Of a stretch of 64,000 nucleotides of DNA, positions 17,499-26,287 are shown one piece after another. How positions within the stretch are numbered: the stretch's first letter is position 1; each line of letters starts with the position of its first letter. The position numbers and the translations under genes were made by a program. This DNA comes from Bacillota bacterium (GTDB lineage: Bacteria; Bacillota; Clostridia; Acetivibrionales; DTU013), in assembly GCA_023426125.1 (NCBI GenBank), contig JAFABI010000062.1:1-64000 (forward strand), given 5' to 3'. The notes beneath the pieces are model-generated. The model worked only from the letters and a program-made list of their open reading frames with translations, made no database searches and had not been told where the DNA came from.

Positions 17499-18392
17499 TC
17501 ACCCTTTTACACTTCCAAGAATAATTCCTTTGGTGAAGTACTTTTGCAAGAAGGGATAAAACATAAGGATAGGCAGCATTGCGATGAAAATCTGCGCTGC
17601 CTTGCTGTTTCTCTCAGACACATTTACAAACTCGCTTATGTCCACTGATGTTGAAAGCTTCAAATTCCTTTGGACTACCACCGTCTGAAGATAGCTTTGC
17701 AACGGGTAGTGTTCAGGCCTATTCATAAAAATCAGACCATCCAGCCACGAGTTCCAATGCCCAACGCCTGAGAACAGAACAAGCGTCGCAAGCGCGGGCT
17801 TTGAAAGCGGTACATATAGCGTCCATAACGTCCTCCATGGCCCGGCTCCGTCAATCACCGCCGCCTCTTCTATCTCATTCGGCAGTTCCTTAAAAAAGTT
17901 CTGTAATAGAATGATGTTAAATACCGGTACCGCGCCGGGCAATATCAGCGCCCATATATTATCAATAAGCCCTGTATTGTATACGGTTACGTATAATGGT
18001 ATAAGCCCTCCGTGAAAAAGGATGGTTATCAAAAAAAATGTCACATAGATTTCCCTCATCCTGAATTTCTTTTTGCTTTTTGAAAGAGGATATGCCGCCA
18101 TCACCGTAAGCAGCATGTTTACAAATACGCCCAGCGCTACCCTCTTTAGCGCTATAATAAACGCGGTAAAGAATTTGGATTCGGACAATACAAAGGCATA
18201 GGGTTTAATCGTGAAGCCCACCGGCCAAAGCTTGACCGCACCACCCTCCACCGCCCAGTTAACACTGAGTGAGACAGCTAGGATGTGTATTATAGGGAAA
18301 ATGCACGTTAACGAAACCATGATCAGGAATATGTAATTGAAAATAATAAACGCTTTTCTTGAAATAGGTAAAGTTCTTATCAATGGATACAT
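17499..18392 (-). CDS. carbohydrate ABC permease (LplC/YtcP-like)
   Basis: A 297-residue inner-membrane subunit with six hydrophobic segments. The cytoplasmic EAA loop (EEAAVIDGAGPWRTLWTLYV) docks the shared ATPase, and the protein ends in the usual GIILGSVKG. It pairs with the LplB-like permease encoded 6 bases upstream. No ATPase gene is present in the window, so a housekeeping MsmX-like ATPase probably powers the importer. The ATG at 18392 directly follows a G-run; a TTG nine bases further in is an alternative start. Confidence 0.88.
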   Translation of the reverse strand: MYPLIRTLPISRKAFIIFNYIFLIMVSLTCIFPIIHILAVSLSVNWAVEGGAVKLWPVGFTIKPYAFVLSESKFFTAFIIALKRVALGVFVNMLLTVMAAYPLSKSKKKFRMREIYVTFFLITILFHGGLIPLYVTVYNTGLIDNIWALILPGAVPVFNIILLQNFFKELPNEIEEAAVIDGAGPWRTLWTLYVPLSKPALATLVLFSGVGHWNSWLDGLIFMNRPEHYPLQSYLQTVVVQRNLKLSTSVDISEFVNVSERNSKAAQIFIAMLPILMFYPFLQKYFTKGIILGSVKG

Positions 18393-18398
18393 CCCCCG

Positions 18399-19298
18399 TC
18401 AGAAAATTTTGTACCCTGCAAAGCGGTATGCAAGCTTGTATGATGTAATTATAAGAATGCAGGAAATAACTGATTTAAACAAGCCTGCCGTTGTTGCAAT
18501 ACTGAATTGCGCTCCTTCTATACCCAAACGGTAAACAAGCGTATCAATGATATCGCCACTTTGCAAAACAACAGGGCTATAGAGGTTGAATACCTGGTCA
18601 AAGCCCCCGTTTAAAATATTGCCCAGATTCAAGGTTGCAATAAGTACAATGGTCGTTATCATACCCGGTATTGTGATATGTATCGTTTGTTTCCAGCGTC
18701 CCGCTCCGTCCATTAGCGAAACCTCGTACAGAGTTGGGTCTATTCCTGCAATAGCTGCCAAATACAAAATTGTGCCCCACCCAAATTCCTTCCATATATT
18801 TGTTATGACCAAAACAAACGGAAACCATTTGTTGCTGCCCAGGAAAAAGATCGGTTCCACACCGAACAAACCCAGAAACTGGTTGACAATTCCATTGCTT
18901 GGAGAAAGAATGTCAATAATGATACCTCCCAGTAACACCCAGGATATAAAATACGGTAGGTATACGATGGTTTGAAGTGACCTTTTTACAAATGTCACGC
19001 CAACCTCATTCAGAAGAAGAGCAAATATAATAGAAACTACACTACCTGTAACAATTTTCAACGAAGCAATGAGCAACGTATTGAAAAATGCGCGGCTGAA
19101 ATCAGGAGTTGTAAATACATAAATAAAATTATCCAGACCAACCCATTTGGACCTTACGAACCCTAAAGCAGGTACGTATTTTTTGAAGGCCATTACAAGT
19201 CCTCCAATAATTGGGATATAGCTGTAAATAATCAACAGCAGCACAGATGGAATAATCATTATATGGAAGGATACGTTTTTTTTAATATTCGTAGTCAC
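18399..19298 (-). CDS. carbohydrate ABC permease (LplB-like)
   Basis: A 299-residue permease with six membrane segments and an EAA-type loop (YEVSLMDGAGRWKQTIHITI). The GTG at 19298 is chosen because it lies 7 bases after AGAGGAG; the frame is open to 19352, but that extension falls inside an intercistronic hairpin. It works with the downstream LplC-like subunit and the upstream binding protein. Members of this group import complex oligosaccharides such as those from pectin or uronic-acid polymers. Confidence 0.88.
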   Translation of the reverse strand: MTTNIKKNVSFHIMIIPSVLLLIIYSYIPIIGGLVMAFKKYVPALGFVRSKWVGLDNFIYVFTTPDFSRAFFNTLLIASLKIVTGSVVSIIFALLLNEVGVTFVKRSLQTIVYLPYFISWVLLGGIIIDILSPSNGIVNQFLGLFGVEPIFFLGSNKWFPFVLVITNIWKEFGWGTILYLAAIAGIDPTLYEVSLMDGAGRWKQTIHITIPGMITTIVLIATLNLGNILNGGFDQVFNLYSPVVLQSGDIIDTLVYRLGIEGAQFSIATTAGLFKSVISCILIITSYKLAYRFAGYKIF

Positions 19299-19325
19299 AC
19301 TGCAGTCTCCTCTTTGATAGTAATA

Positions 19326-19359
19326 TGCCTGCCCATTACAGATTGATAACAAGCAGGCA
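19326..19359 (-). promoter_or_regulatory. intercistronic stem-loop between binding protein and permease
   Basis: TGCCTGC and GCAGGCA form a 7-bp stem around a 20-base loop, placed between the binding-protein stop and the permease start. Such loops often stabilise the upstream message so that binding protein is made in excess. The same arrangement occurs in the two other importers of the window. Confidence 0.5.
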
Positions 19360-19374
19360 TTAAATTACCCGGTA

Positions 19375-21099
19375 CTATTTGTCTTTCGAAGCCTTATACC
19401 ACGCATTGGCCTCTTTGATAACATCGTCGCCGCCCATACTTCTCCATTCCGATACAACCTTGTCGAATTCATCGATAGGCGCGCCCATGATTATTTTAAG
19501 AAAGGCTTCCTTAATCTTCATATCAAGGTTAGCGCCTTTTTCAGCCATGGTAGGCGTCGGGAAGGTTTTTAACAGGTCTACCTGAATCTGGTTACTGTTT
19601 TTATATTGGTTAATGATACTGAAGGTCCCACCGATACCAAACACCAGATTATTGGCAAATTGCTTTCTATCGCCTTGAACAGCAGCCTTTATGGCCTCAT
19701 ATGTTCTTTTTGTTTTTGCATTTGCCGTAGTAAGCCCTGACTCGTCTCCGGATGTAAATATATCGGCAACACTAAGATGAGTCGTCAGATTATCCCACGG
19801 CCTGCTTAAAAAGTGTCCAAGCTTGTAGTTTCCGATTTCCGATACCTTATCGTCACTCAAATATTTTCCCGCAAGTTCATAGTCCGTGGAAAGCTTAATA
19901 TTGAGGTTCAGGATCTTTACAGCTGCTTCAGGGTTTTTGAAGCCTTTCTTGACTACAAAATATTCAGTAGGGGTAAACGAAGCCTGGGGTTTCGCCGGAT
20001 TTCCGTCTATGGACAGGACGGGGAAGGCTTTCCATTCCGCTTTCGGGTCTGCCTGGATATTATCGGTAAAGCTAACAAGGGGAGCCCAGTTTACTCCATA
20101 TGCAATACCAACCTTTCCCGCCGCAACAGCCTCTCCGGCTTTCCACGGATCCTTGACCGCAAACTCCTTATCTAACAGGCCTGCCTTGTACATATCCTGA
20201 AGCTTTTGCAGCGCTGTTTTCATTTCCGGCTGGATAGTGCTGTATACCAGATTTCCTGCCCCATCATCAAGCCAGATATTCCAGTATGCATGGTAGCCGT
20301 TGAAGAACCCGCCCAAATCGCAAAATCCCGTTACCACATCCTTGTTAAGAACCAAACCGTATGTATCATTCTTACTGTTCCCATCCGGATCCTCTTTAAC
20401 AAAAGCTTCAGCGATCTGTAAAAGCTCCTCCATGTTGCCTGGCTCCGGTAGTCCAACTTTCTTAAGCCAGTCCATCCTTAGAAACAGAAGGGGTGTATTG
20501 TCAGGCTGACTGCCTGTCATGGGAAGCGCCATCAGTTTTCCATCAAATGTGCAGAACTGCTTGGTAAGACCATCATCCATTTTATTGTATTCTTTATAAT
20601 CCTGCGATGCATACTTGTCAAAAACATCCGCTACATCCTCGAGCATTCCATTACTTGCAAGCATGTTGAATATTTTTGCGTTCACAGCCGCCACATCGGG
20701 TATATCATTTGAGGCAATGGATACGTTCCATTTCTGTTCATATTGATCAACGGGCGGTATCCAGAGATATTTTACCTGTATCCCCAGCTGTTCTTCATAA
20801 GCCGTAATCCATACATTTTTCTCGAGAGAATCCTTTTCAGGGTCTCCCGGTATAAACTTGAAGTTCGAATTATTATACCTTGCAGCGGTTACTTCAATAG
20901 CAGGAGAGTATTTGCCAAAGGGGTCGGTCTCCTCCCCGGATGTATTTGCCGCACTACTTGCCGAATCCTGTACAACAGCCTTTGTAGAGTTTTGAGTGCT
21001 GCTACCCTTTTCCTGGGGTTTGCATGCTGAAAAAGATAAGACCAGCATACATAATCCAACGGTGACCGATGTGATTTTCACGAGCTTCCTGATTACCAC
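19375..21099 (-). CDS. sugar-binding lipoprotein (LplA-like)
   Basis: A 574-residue extracellular solute-binding protein. A signal peptide (about residues 6-26) ends in a lipobox with the cysteine in SFSACKP, so the protein is anchored to the outer face of the membrane. A Ser/Thr-rich spacer leads to the binding domain of the LplA subtype, longer than MalE-like proteins. It starts at GTG, 9 bases after GGAGG, behind a recognisable promoter (21148-21176). It feeds the two permeases that follow. The ligand is probably an oligosaccharide rich in rhamnose or acidic sugars, judging only from the neighbouring enzymes. Confidence 0.9.
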   Translation of the reverse strand: MVIRKLVKITSVTVGLCMLVLSFSACKPQEKGSSTQNSTKAVVQDSASSAANTSGEETDPFGKYSPAIEVTAARYNNSNFKFIPGDPEKDSLEKNVWITAYEEQLGIQVKYLWIPPVDQYEQKWNVSIASNDIPDVAAVNAKIFNMLASNGMLEDVADVFDKYASQDYKEYNKMDDGLTKQFCTFDGKLMALPMTGSQPDNTPLLFLRMDWLKKVGLPEPGNMEELLQIAEAFVKEDPDGNSKNDTYGLVLNKDVVTGFCDLGGFFNGYHAYWNIWLDDGAGNLVYSTIQPEMKTALQKLQDMYKAGLLDKEFAVKDPWKAGEAVAAGKVGIAYGVNWAPLVSFTDNIQADPKAEWKAFPVLSIDGNPAKPQASFTPTEYFVVKKGFKNPEAAVKILNLNIKLSTDYELAGKYLSDDKVSEIGNYKLGHFLSRPWDNLTTHLSVADIFTSGDESGLTTANAKTKRTYEAIKAAVQGDRKQFANNLVFGIGGTFSIINQYKNSNQIQVDLLKTFPTPTMAEKGANLDMKIKEAFLKIIMGAPIDEFDKVVSEWRSMGGDDVIKEANAWYKASKDK

Positions 21100-21147
21100 T
21101 ACATCATTCCTCCTTCGATAACTATAATATCAGAGGCCTCTGTAAGT

Positions 21148-21176
21148 ATAATAGCACCCAGCCTTTGTATCTACAA
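21148..21176 (-). promoter_or_regulatory. promoter of the LplA-like operon
   Basis: On the minus strand, TTGTAG (-35) and TATTAT (-10) are separated by 17 bases and end about 49 bases before the GTG start. This marks a separate transcription unit for the second importer. Confidence 0.55.
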
Positions 21177-21212
21177 TTCAACTTTTTAGACTTTTGTACC
21201 TTTTCTTTACCC

Positions 21213-22811
21213 TCAGAGATAAAAATCCAGCAGACTCATCTCCCACATTTTTAAATCTTCCAAATCACATTTTGCATTTTGAATCATAAAACCCAACCTC
21301 CCTGTCGGAGCATCCGGTACTATAAATGTCTGTACCAGCAAATCATCGATATAAAGCTCAAACATATTTATTCTCAAAAGTAATCTGAACGAATGGTTTT
21401 TCCCGCTGTCCAACCCAGAGACAGTAGCACAGCCGGGACCTGTAATATCGACATCGTCAAACTCAATATTGTCTTTACAGCGAACAGTACGGATATATGT
21501 ATGCCGGTAAAGAGGATGGCCTACTTCCATCAGTATAGCCAACCCTTCCGGTTGTTTCTGTTCGATATAAACCCCTGCCAACGCAGGACGCCAGCATCTT
21601 GCCCGTACTTCTCCCTTTTGGGGGTTCTCGGCCGCTTTTATATTTCCTTCCAGCACTATACCTTTCCTGAAATTAAGAATCTCATCCAAAAGGACAATCA
21701 TATGCCTGTCTTCCAATTGATATCCTTTTGAAAGGCTTTCTGTTTTAATTTCCAATGAATCGGAATGACCGCAAAATACCGGCGTGTCCCATCCCTGTAC
21801 CTGGGTGTCGTCAACGGCTGCCGTGCCACTTTTGTTATTCATAGAAAGCAATATACATTTCGAAAAATCAATATTGATACGATTACCTTTTAGCAATTCG
21901 TTCCTCATCCAGTAACCGAGGCGCAAATGCCCGTCTTTATCCAATATTGCCTTTCTTATCGGCAGGAACCACGTATTCTCAATATTATCTCCTCCGGCAG
22001 AAGATACCATATAGCAGCTTATCAGCTGTTCATTCTCTACTTTGCACCAGGCTGCGAGACCTTGTACAAACATTTTTCCAGGGATGCCGGAAAATCCGCA
22101 AAGTCTGAATGCATCAACATCAGGTTTGAATGGGCCTGTGGGGTTGTCACTTATAAAAGTGTAAATGGAATATCCGTAATTTCCGGCATACGGCGGACAG
22201 CAGCCGCCGATATAGTAATACGTGTCTCCAATTTTTTCACATCCTCCGCCTTCAAACTCCCTGCTTTGGGGGACATTACCCCATTCGATTTCAGGCGGTT
22301 CGACAGCTTGCCATTGAATGCCGTCCGACGACTGCTGCAGCCCCCATGCGCCGGTCGACTCACCGGCAGGAGTAGCTACAACGTAACCCCAATAGCCATC
22401 TTCAGGGTTCCCCGCATTTTTAGGAATCACATACATATGGTCCCATCGTCCCTTTTCATTATACCACCGGGGATCCGGATGATTATCATCAATATGTCTC
22501 CAGTGAATCAGGTCATTTGATTCGAAATACCTTAGCGTGTCATTGTCGTAAACCTCTCTGTTGCTTAAAGTCCCATGGTTCATATAAAATTTGTCGCCAT
22601 GCTTGAAGATAAACATCTTCCATATGGGAGTACTGCTTTCGAGCACACATCCGTAATCCTTCCAGTGTACGCCGTCCTCCGAAACAGCGAGCCACATTCC
22701 ATACGAGTCCAGGTCTCCCTCTTTTATATACATGGAAAACATGAAATATACACCATCATTCCATATTACGGACGAATCCCATATCTTTCCTTTTGCCGGT
22801 TTGTAAATCAT
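21213..22811 (-). CDS. GH43/GH32-like five-bladed propeller glycosidase
   Basis: A 532-residue protein. The N-terminal 320 residues have the repeated pattern of five-bladed propeller glycosidases: IWDSSVIWNDGVYFMFSMY with an early acidic residue, WLAVSEDGVHWKDYG, and blades with SSDGIQWQAVEPP. The C-terminal 190 residues resemble a beta-sandwich (LRINMFELYIDDLLVQTF) as in GH32 enzymes. Arabinan-, xylan- or fructan-type activity is possible; the family within the clan cannot be fixed by eye. There is no signal peptide, so it should be cytoplasmic. It is the last gene of the MalFG-type importer operon upstream. Confidence 0.7.
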   Translation of the reverse strand: MIYKPAKGKIWDSSVIWNDGVYFMFSMYIKEGDLDSYGMWLAVSEDGVHWKDYGCVLESSTPIWKMFIFKHGDKFYMNHGTLSNREVYDNDTLRYFESNDLIHWRHIDDNHPDPRWYNEKGRWDHMYVIPKNAGNPEDGYWGYVVATPAGESTGAWGLQQSSDGIQWQAVEPPEIEWGNVPQSREFEGGGCEKIGDTYYYIGGCCPPYAGNYGYSIYTFISDNPTGPFKPDVDAFRLCGFSGIPGKMFVQGLAAWCKVENEQLISCYMVSSAGGDNIENTWFLPIRKAILDKDGHLRLGYWMRNELLKGNRINIDFSKCILLSMNNKSGTAAVDDTQVQGWDTPVFCGHSDSLEIKTESLSKGYQLEDRHMIVLLDEILNFRKGIVLEGNIKAAENPQKGEVRARCWRPALAGVYIEQKQPEGLAILMEVGHPLYRHTYIRTVRCKDNIEFDDVDITGPGCATVSGLDSGKNHSFRLLLRINMFELYIDDLLVQTFIVPDAPTGRLGFMIQNAKCDLEDLKMWEMSLLDFYL

Positions 22812-22904
22812 GCTTCAGTCCCCTTCCTGACATAAGTAATTAAGTCTTTATTAAGTTTTTTAATTCGTCGGCATCCCTCTCCGGTAACCTCCATTCTCTA
22901 AAGT

Positions 22905-23747
22905 TCAGCCCTTTAATGCTCCCTCGGTAATACCGCTGATAAAGAATTTTTGTGCGGATATAAACATGATGACAATAGGAGCTACTGCTACAAGCATTCC
23001 CGCAAACATATGAGGCCAATGGACATGATACTGGCCCCTAAAGGAATACAATGCAACGGTAATCGTCAGTTTTGACGTCTTTTGCAGGAACAAAAACGAC
23101 AAGGTAAACTCGTTCCATATCCCCAACAGGTTCAATACGATTACCGCCGCAGTTGCCGGCTTTATAAGGGGAAAGACTATGCGCCAGAAAATCCTGTATC
23201 TGCCGCATCCGTCAATAAAGGCCGCCTCTTCCAATTCCAGAGGTACATTTTTAATAAAACCGCTGTAAAAAAATATCGGAAATGATAAGAAGATCCCTCC
23301 ATATATCAATACCAGTCCGAGCTCCTTATTCATGAGGCCCAACACCCTGACCTCCTTATATAGCGGTATCATAGCCAACTGGTATGGCACAATGATGCCT
23401 GAAAGGAAAAATGAATAGATGAAGCCGTACAAGGCGTTTTTTTTGCGTGCTATAGGATATGCAGCCATCGAAGCTACAACGATGATGAGGATGGTTGACA
23501 GCCCGGTAATTATAGCGCTGTTAAGCAAAGGTTCATAGAATTTCATTTTAGAAATGGCATTGATGATATTATCCAGGGTAAAACCTGAAAACATAGGAAA
23601 CCCAAATGGATTATAAGCCATTTCCTCACGTGTTTTGAACGAATCCGCTATCATAATAAAAACCGGATAAAACGTAATTAAGGCAAAAAATATAAGAATG
23701 ATTTCAAGAAGTAAATGATATCTCTTTATGCCGGTATTCATTTTCAC
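22905..23747 (-). CDS. carbohydrate ABC permease (MalG-like)
   Basis: A 280-residue permease with six hydrophobic segments and the EAA loop EEAAFIDGCGRYRIFWRIVF, ending in GITEGALKG. It begins at GTG, overlapping the stop of the previous permease by 4 bases (GTGA), so translation is coupled. It forms the channel of a sugar importer together with the preceding MalF-like subunit. Confidence 0.9.
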   Translation of the reverse strand: MKMNTGIKRYHLLLEIILIFFALITFYPVFIMIADSFKTREEMAYNPFGFPMFSGFTLDNIINAISKMKFYEPLLNSAIITGLSTILIIVVASMAAYPIARKKNALYGFIYSFFLSGIIVPYQLAMIPLYKEVRVLGLMNKELGLVLIYGGIFLSFPIFFYSGFIKNVPLELEEAAFIDGCGRYRIFWRIVFPLIKPATAAVIVLNLLGIWNEFTLSFLFLQKTSKLTITVALYSFRGQYHVHWPHMFAGMLVAVAPIVIMFISAQKFFISGITEGALKG

Positions 23748-24685
23748 GCCTCTATCTCCCTTTTCCTGAGAAATTTTGTCAGTAATTGCGATATGGTCAG
23801 TATCATCAGAAACAAAACCACCGCAATTGCCGTCCCATAGCCATATTCATTAAGGCCTGTAAAAGTTTTGGAAAAAAGCATGCTGGCAAAGGTCTCTGTT
23901 TCATAACCGGGTCCTCCGCCTGTTGTGGCATAAATCACATCAAAGGTTTTCATACCTCCGATGACAGACAGCAGAATATTTACAGTCATTGCCGGGGCAA
24001 TCAATGGGATTGTGATGTGCCGGAATTTCTGGAAAGAGCTGGCGCCATCGATTACCGAAGCTTCATAATAAACTGATGATATGCTTTGTAAACCAGCTAA
24101 AAATATAACCATTGAATACCCTGCATTCTGCCAAATGATGATTACCATAATAGAACCTAACGCAATATCAGCATTTCCAAGCCAATCGTTGCACAAAAAA
24201 TCTAAACCTATTTTATTAAGAAATGTGTTTAAAATCCCATCGATCGGATTATATATGTAACTCCATATGTAGCCTACAGACAGAGTGCTCATTACCGCAG
24301 GAAGAAAAAATACCGTACGTAATATGTTTCTGGTTTTGATATTTCCGTTGAGCGCTACTGCCAGCGCTAGAGCAATCGTATTCTGCAGGATTGTAACCAC
24401 AATGACCAGCAAAAATGTGTTTTTCAACGCAGTATATAATACCTCGTCCTGCAGAATCCTCAAATAGTTTTGCAAACCGACAAAGTTGATGGTTTTCTCA
24501 AGTCCGTGCCAGTCAGTAAGACTGTAATAAACGCTACCCACCGAAGGGTAAATGAAAAACGTGCAAAACAGCACCAATGCAGGTATCACAAACGTAAAAA
24601 GCAAAAATTCGTCACTGAATTTCTTTCCTGACCTATATGCAATACGATGTTCCGTCAAAGCCGCCGCCGGTCTTATTTTACTCAA
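23744..24685 (-). CDS. carbohydrate ABC permease (MalF/UgpA-like)
   Basis: A permease of about 313 residues with six membrane segments and an EAA-type loop (YEASVIDGASSFQKFRHITI). The TTG at 24685 is preferred because it follows a good site (GGAAGTGAGG) by 6 bases. The frame continues up to 24742, but that part covers an intercistronic hairpin. It is the first permease after the binding protein and the partner of the next gene. Confidence 0.85.
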   Translation of the reverse strand: MSKIRPAAALTEHRIAYRSGKKFSDEFLLFTFVIPALVLFCTFFIYPSVGSVYYSLTDWHGLEKTINFVGLQNYLRILQDEVLYTALKNTFLLVIVVTILQNTIALALAVALNGNIKTRNILRTVFFLPAVMSTLSVGYIWSYIYNPIDGILNTFLNKIGLDFLCNDWLGNADIALGSIMVIIIWQNAGYSMVIFLAGLQSISSVYYEASVIDGASSFQKFRHITIPLIAPAMTVNILLSVIGGMKTFDVIYATTGGGPGYETETFASMLFSKTFTGLNEYGYGTAIAVVLFLMILTISQLLTKFLRKREIEA

Positions 24686-24715
24686 TTGTACCCTCACTTC
24701 CTTTAATAAATTCAT

Positions 24716-24740
24716 GTCGGTAATGTAAAGTATTACCGAC
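24716..24740 (-). promoter_or_regulatory. intercistronic stem-loop after binding protein
   Basis: GTCGGTAAT and ATTACCGAC form a perfect 9-bp stem with a 7-base loop, between the binding-protein stop (24767) and the permease start. No T-run follows, so read-through with message stabilisation is more likely than full termination. Confidence 0.6.
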
Positions 24741-24766
24741 ACGAATCCATCAAGATATACTGTTAC

Positions 24767-26080
24767 CTATTTCTTAACGACTTTATCCATTTCGTCGAGC
24801 ATTTCATCAATGGTTACTTTTCCGGTGTATACTTCCTGAAATTTCTTTATAAACAGCTCTGTAACGCCCGCCGGCCATCCGACGTTTGCAAACTGCCATG
24901 CCTTCAGTTTTTCGAGGTATGGCACCAAGTCGTTTACAGACGGGTCAAAGTTGTTATTTACACCCTTGATTGTCGACGTAGCTTTTGCACGGTCGGTCCA
25001 AAGCTGGGCATAATCCTTGTTTGTCCATGCAGCAAGGTACTCTTTAGCTTCATCGATATATTTACCGGTTTTTGATATTGCCATGATTTGACCGAGCGAC
25101 ATGGTCATCCATGCTTCCTCCCCCGGCTCGTTGGCAGGGAACGGAAACATGCCCAGATCCAGCTCCGGATTTGCCGCCCTTGCCACGCTGACAGCCCAGG
25201 TTCCGGTAAAGGTCATTGCCGCATCGCCACGTGCAAACATTTCCACGCTCTGTTGGTCTCCCACACCTAAAGCATTGGGAGTAAAATAACCTTTTTTCTG
25301 GAAATCGAAGGGGATTGCAAAGGTTCTTTTCCACTCCGGCGAGTTGAATTTGACCTTACCTTCCGTCAAATCCGTATCCCAATTGGTGTTTTTGGCATAC
25401 ACAGCCGTCGGTGCGATTTGATAAGGAAGGAATTGGGTTACGTAGCTATCTTTGATACCATAAGCGGCAGGTGTTATGTTATTTGATTTCAATGTCTCAC
25501 ATACCTGGAGCATTTCAGGGTAATTCGTCGGCATCTTCAGCCCGTTATCGGCAAATATCTTCTTGTTATACAGTACTACCAGAGAAACCAGATCATACGG
25601 CACACCATATATTCTGCCGTCCACCATACTTCCTGACAGAGTACCGGGCTGGATATTTTCAATCATTGGTTCGTCGGTAATGTCAAGAATATACCCGTTT
25701 CTTACTTGTGAATTATATTCACTCCCTGCTCCGGTTGTAATAATATCCGGAGGGTCTCCGCTTAAAAGCCTTGTTTTCAGGGTATTGGAATATTGATCCG
25801 ATGCAATGTTTTTTATATCCATCGTAATATTGGGATGTTCATCCTGGTATTTTTTTACGAAAACATCAAAGGCATCCGCTACATCCGGGACCCTCCAAGT
25901 TAGGTGGGTAAGTGTAACGTTTTTAGCTTCTTTGGATGTTACCTGAGGTTCTGCTTGGGTTGCCGCCGCACTGTTGTCACCGGAAGTCTGCCGGGAGTCT
26001 TTCCCTGAAGCATTGCCACATCCTGCAAACAGACTCAAGGATATCGCACAAATAACAAGAATGCTTACAATTTTTTTCAT
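24767..26080 (-). CDS. sugar-binding lipoprotein (UgpB/MalE-like)
   Basis: A 437-residue extracellular binding protein. The ATG at 26080, after AAAGGGG, gives a clean signal peptide (MKKIVSILVICAISLSLFAG) with the lipobox cysteine right after it; the longer open frame to 26134 lacks a site. A low-complexity spacer precedes the type 1 binding fold, with the usual GDPPDIITTGAG and FARGDAAMTFTGTWAV. It starts an operon with two permeases and a propeller glycosidase, and is divergent from a YesMN-type pair that probably regulates it. Confidence 0.92.
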   Translation of the reverse strand: MKKIVSILVICAISLSLFAGCGNASGKDSRQTSGDNSAAATQAEPQVTSKEAKNVTLTHLTWRVPDVADAFDVFVKKYQDEHPNITMDIKNIASDQYSNTLKTRLLSGDPPDIITTGAGSEYNSQVRNGYILDITDEPMIENIQPGTLSGSMVDGRIYGVPYDLVSLVVLYNKKIFADNGLKMPTNYPEMLQVCETLKSNNITPAAYGIKDSYVTQFLPYQIAPTAVYAKNTNWDTDLTEGKVKFNSPEWKRTFAIPFDFQKKGYFTPNALGVGDQQSVEMFARGDAAMTFTGTWAVSVARAANPELDLGMFPFPANEPGEEAWMTMSLGQIMAISKTGKYIDEAKEYLAAWTNKDYAQLWTDRAKATSTIKGVNNNFDPSVNDLVPYLEKLKAWQFANVGWPAGVTELFIKKFQEVYTGKVTIDEMLDEMDKVVKK

Positions 26081-26212
26081 GTTTGACCCCTTTCGTTTTT
26101 GAGATTTTATATCAAAGGCGCCTATTGATATCATTTATCATCCTGATATAAATTATATCTCCTGCAAATTCTTTAATGAAGGAACAATTTTTACATCTTT
26201 CAAGGTAATTTT

Positions 26213-26241
26213 TTTACATTCATGTCGCAATATGATACAAT
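26213..26241 (+). promoter_or_regulatory. promoter of the second YesMN-type system
   Basis: TTTACA (26213-26218) and TACAAT (26236-26241) are 17 bases apart, ending about 46 bases before the kinase start. The opposite-strand operon has a TATAAT box at 26152-26157, so the 207-base gap holds two divergent promoters. Confidence 0.55.
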
Positions 26242-26287
26242 CATTATACCGTCTTTACCCCATTAAACAAAGGTTGTGATTTATTTT

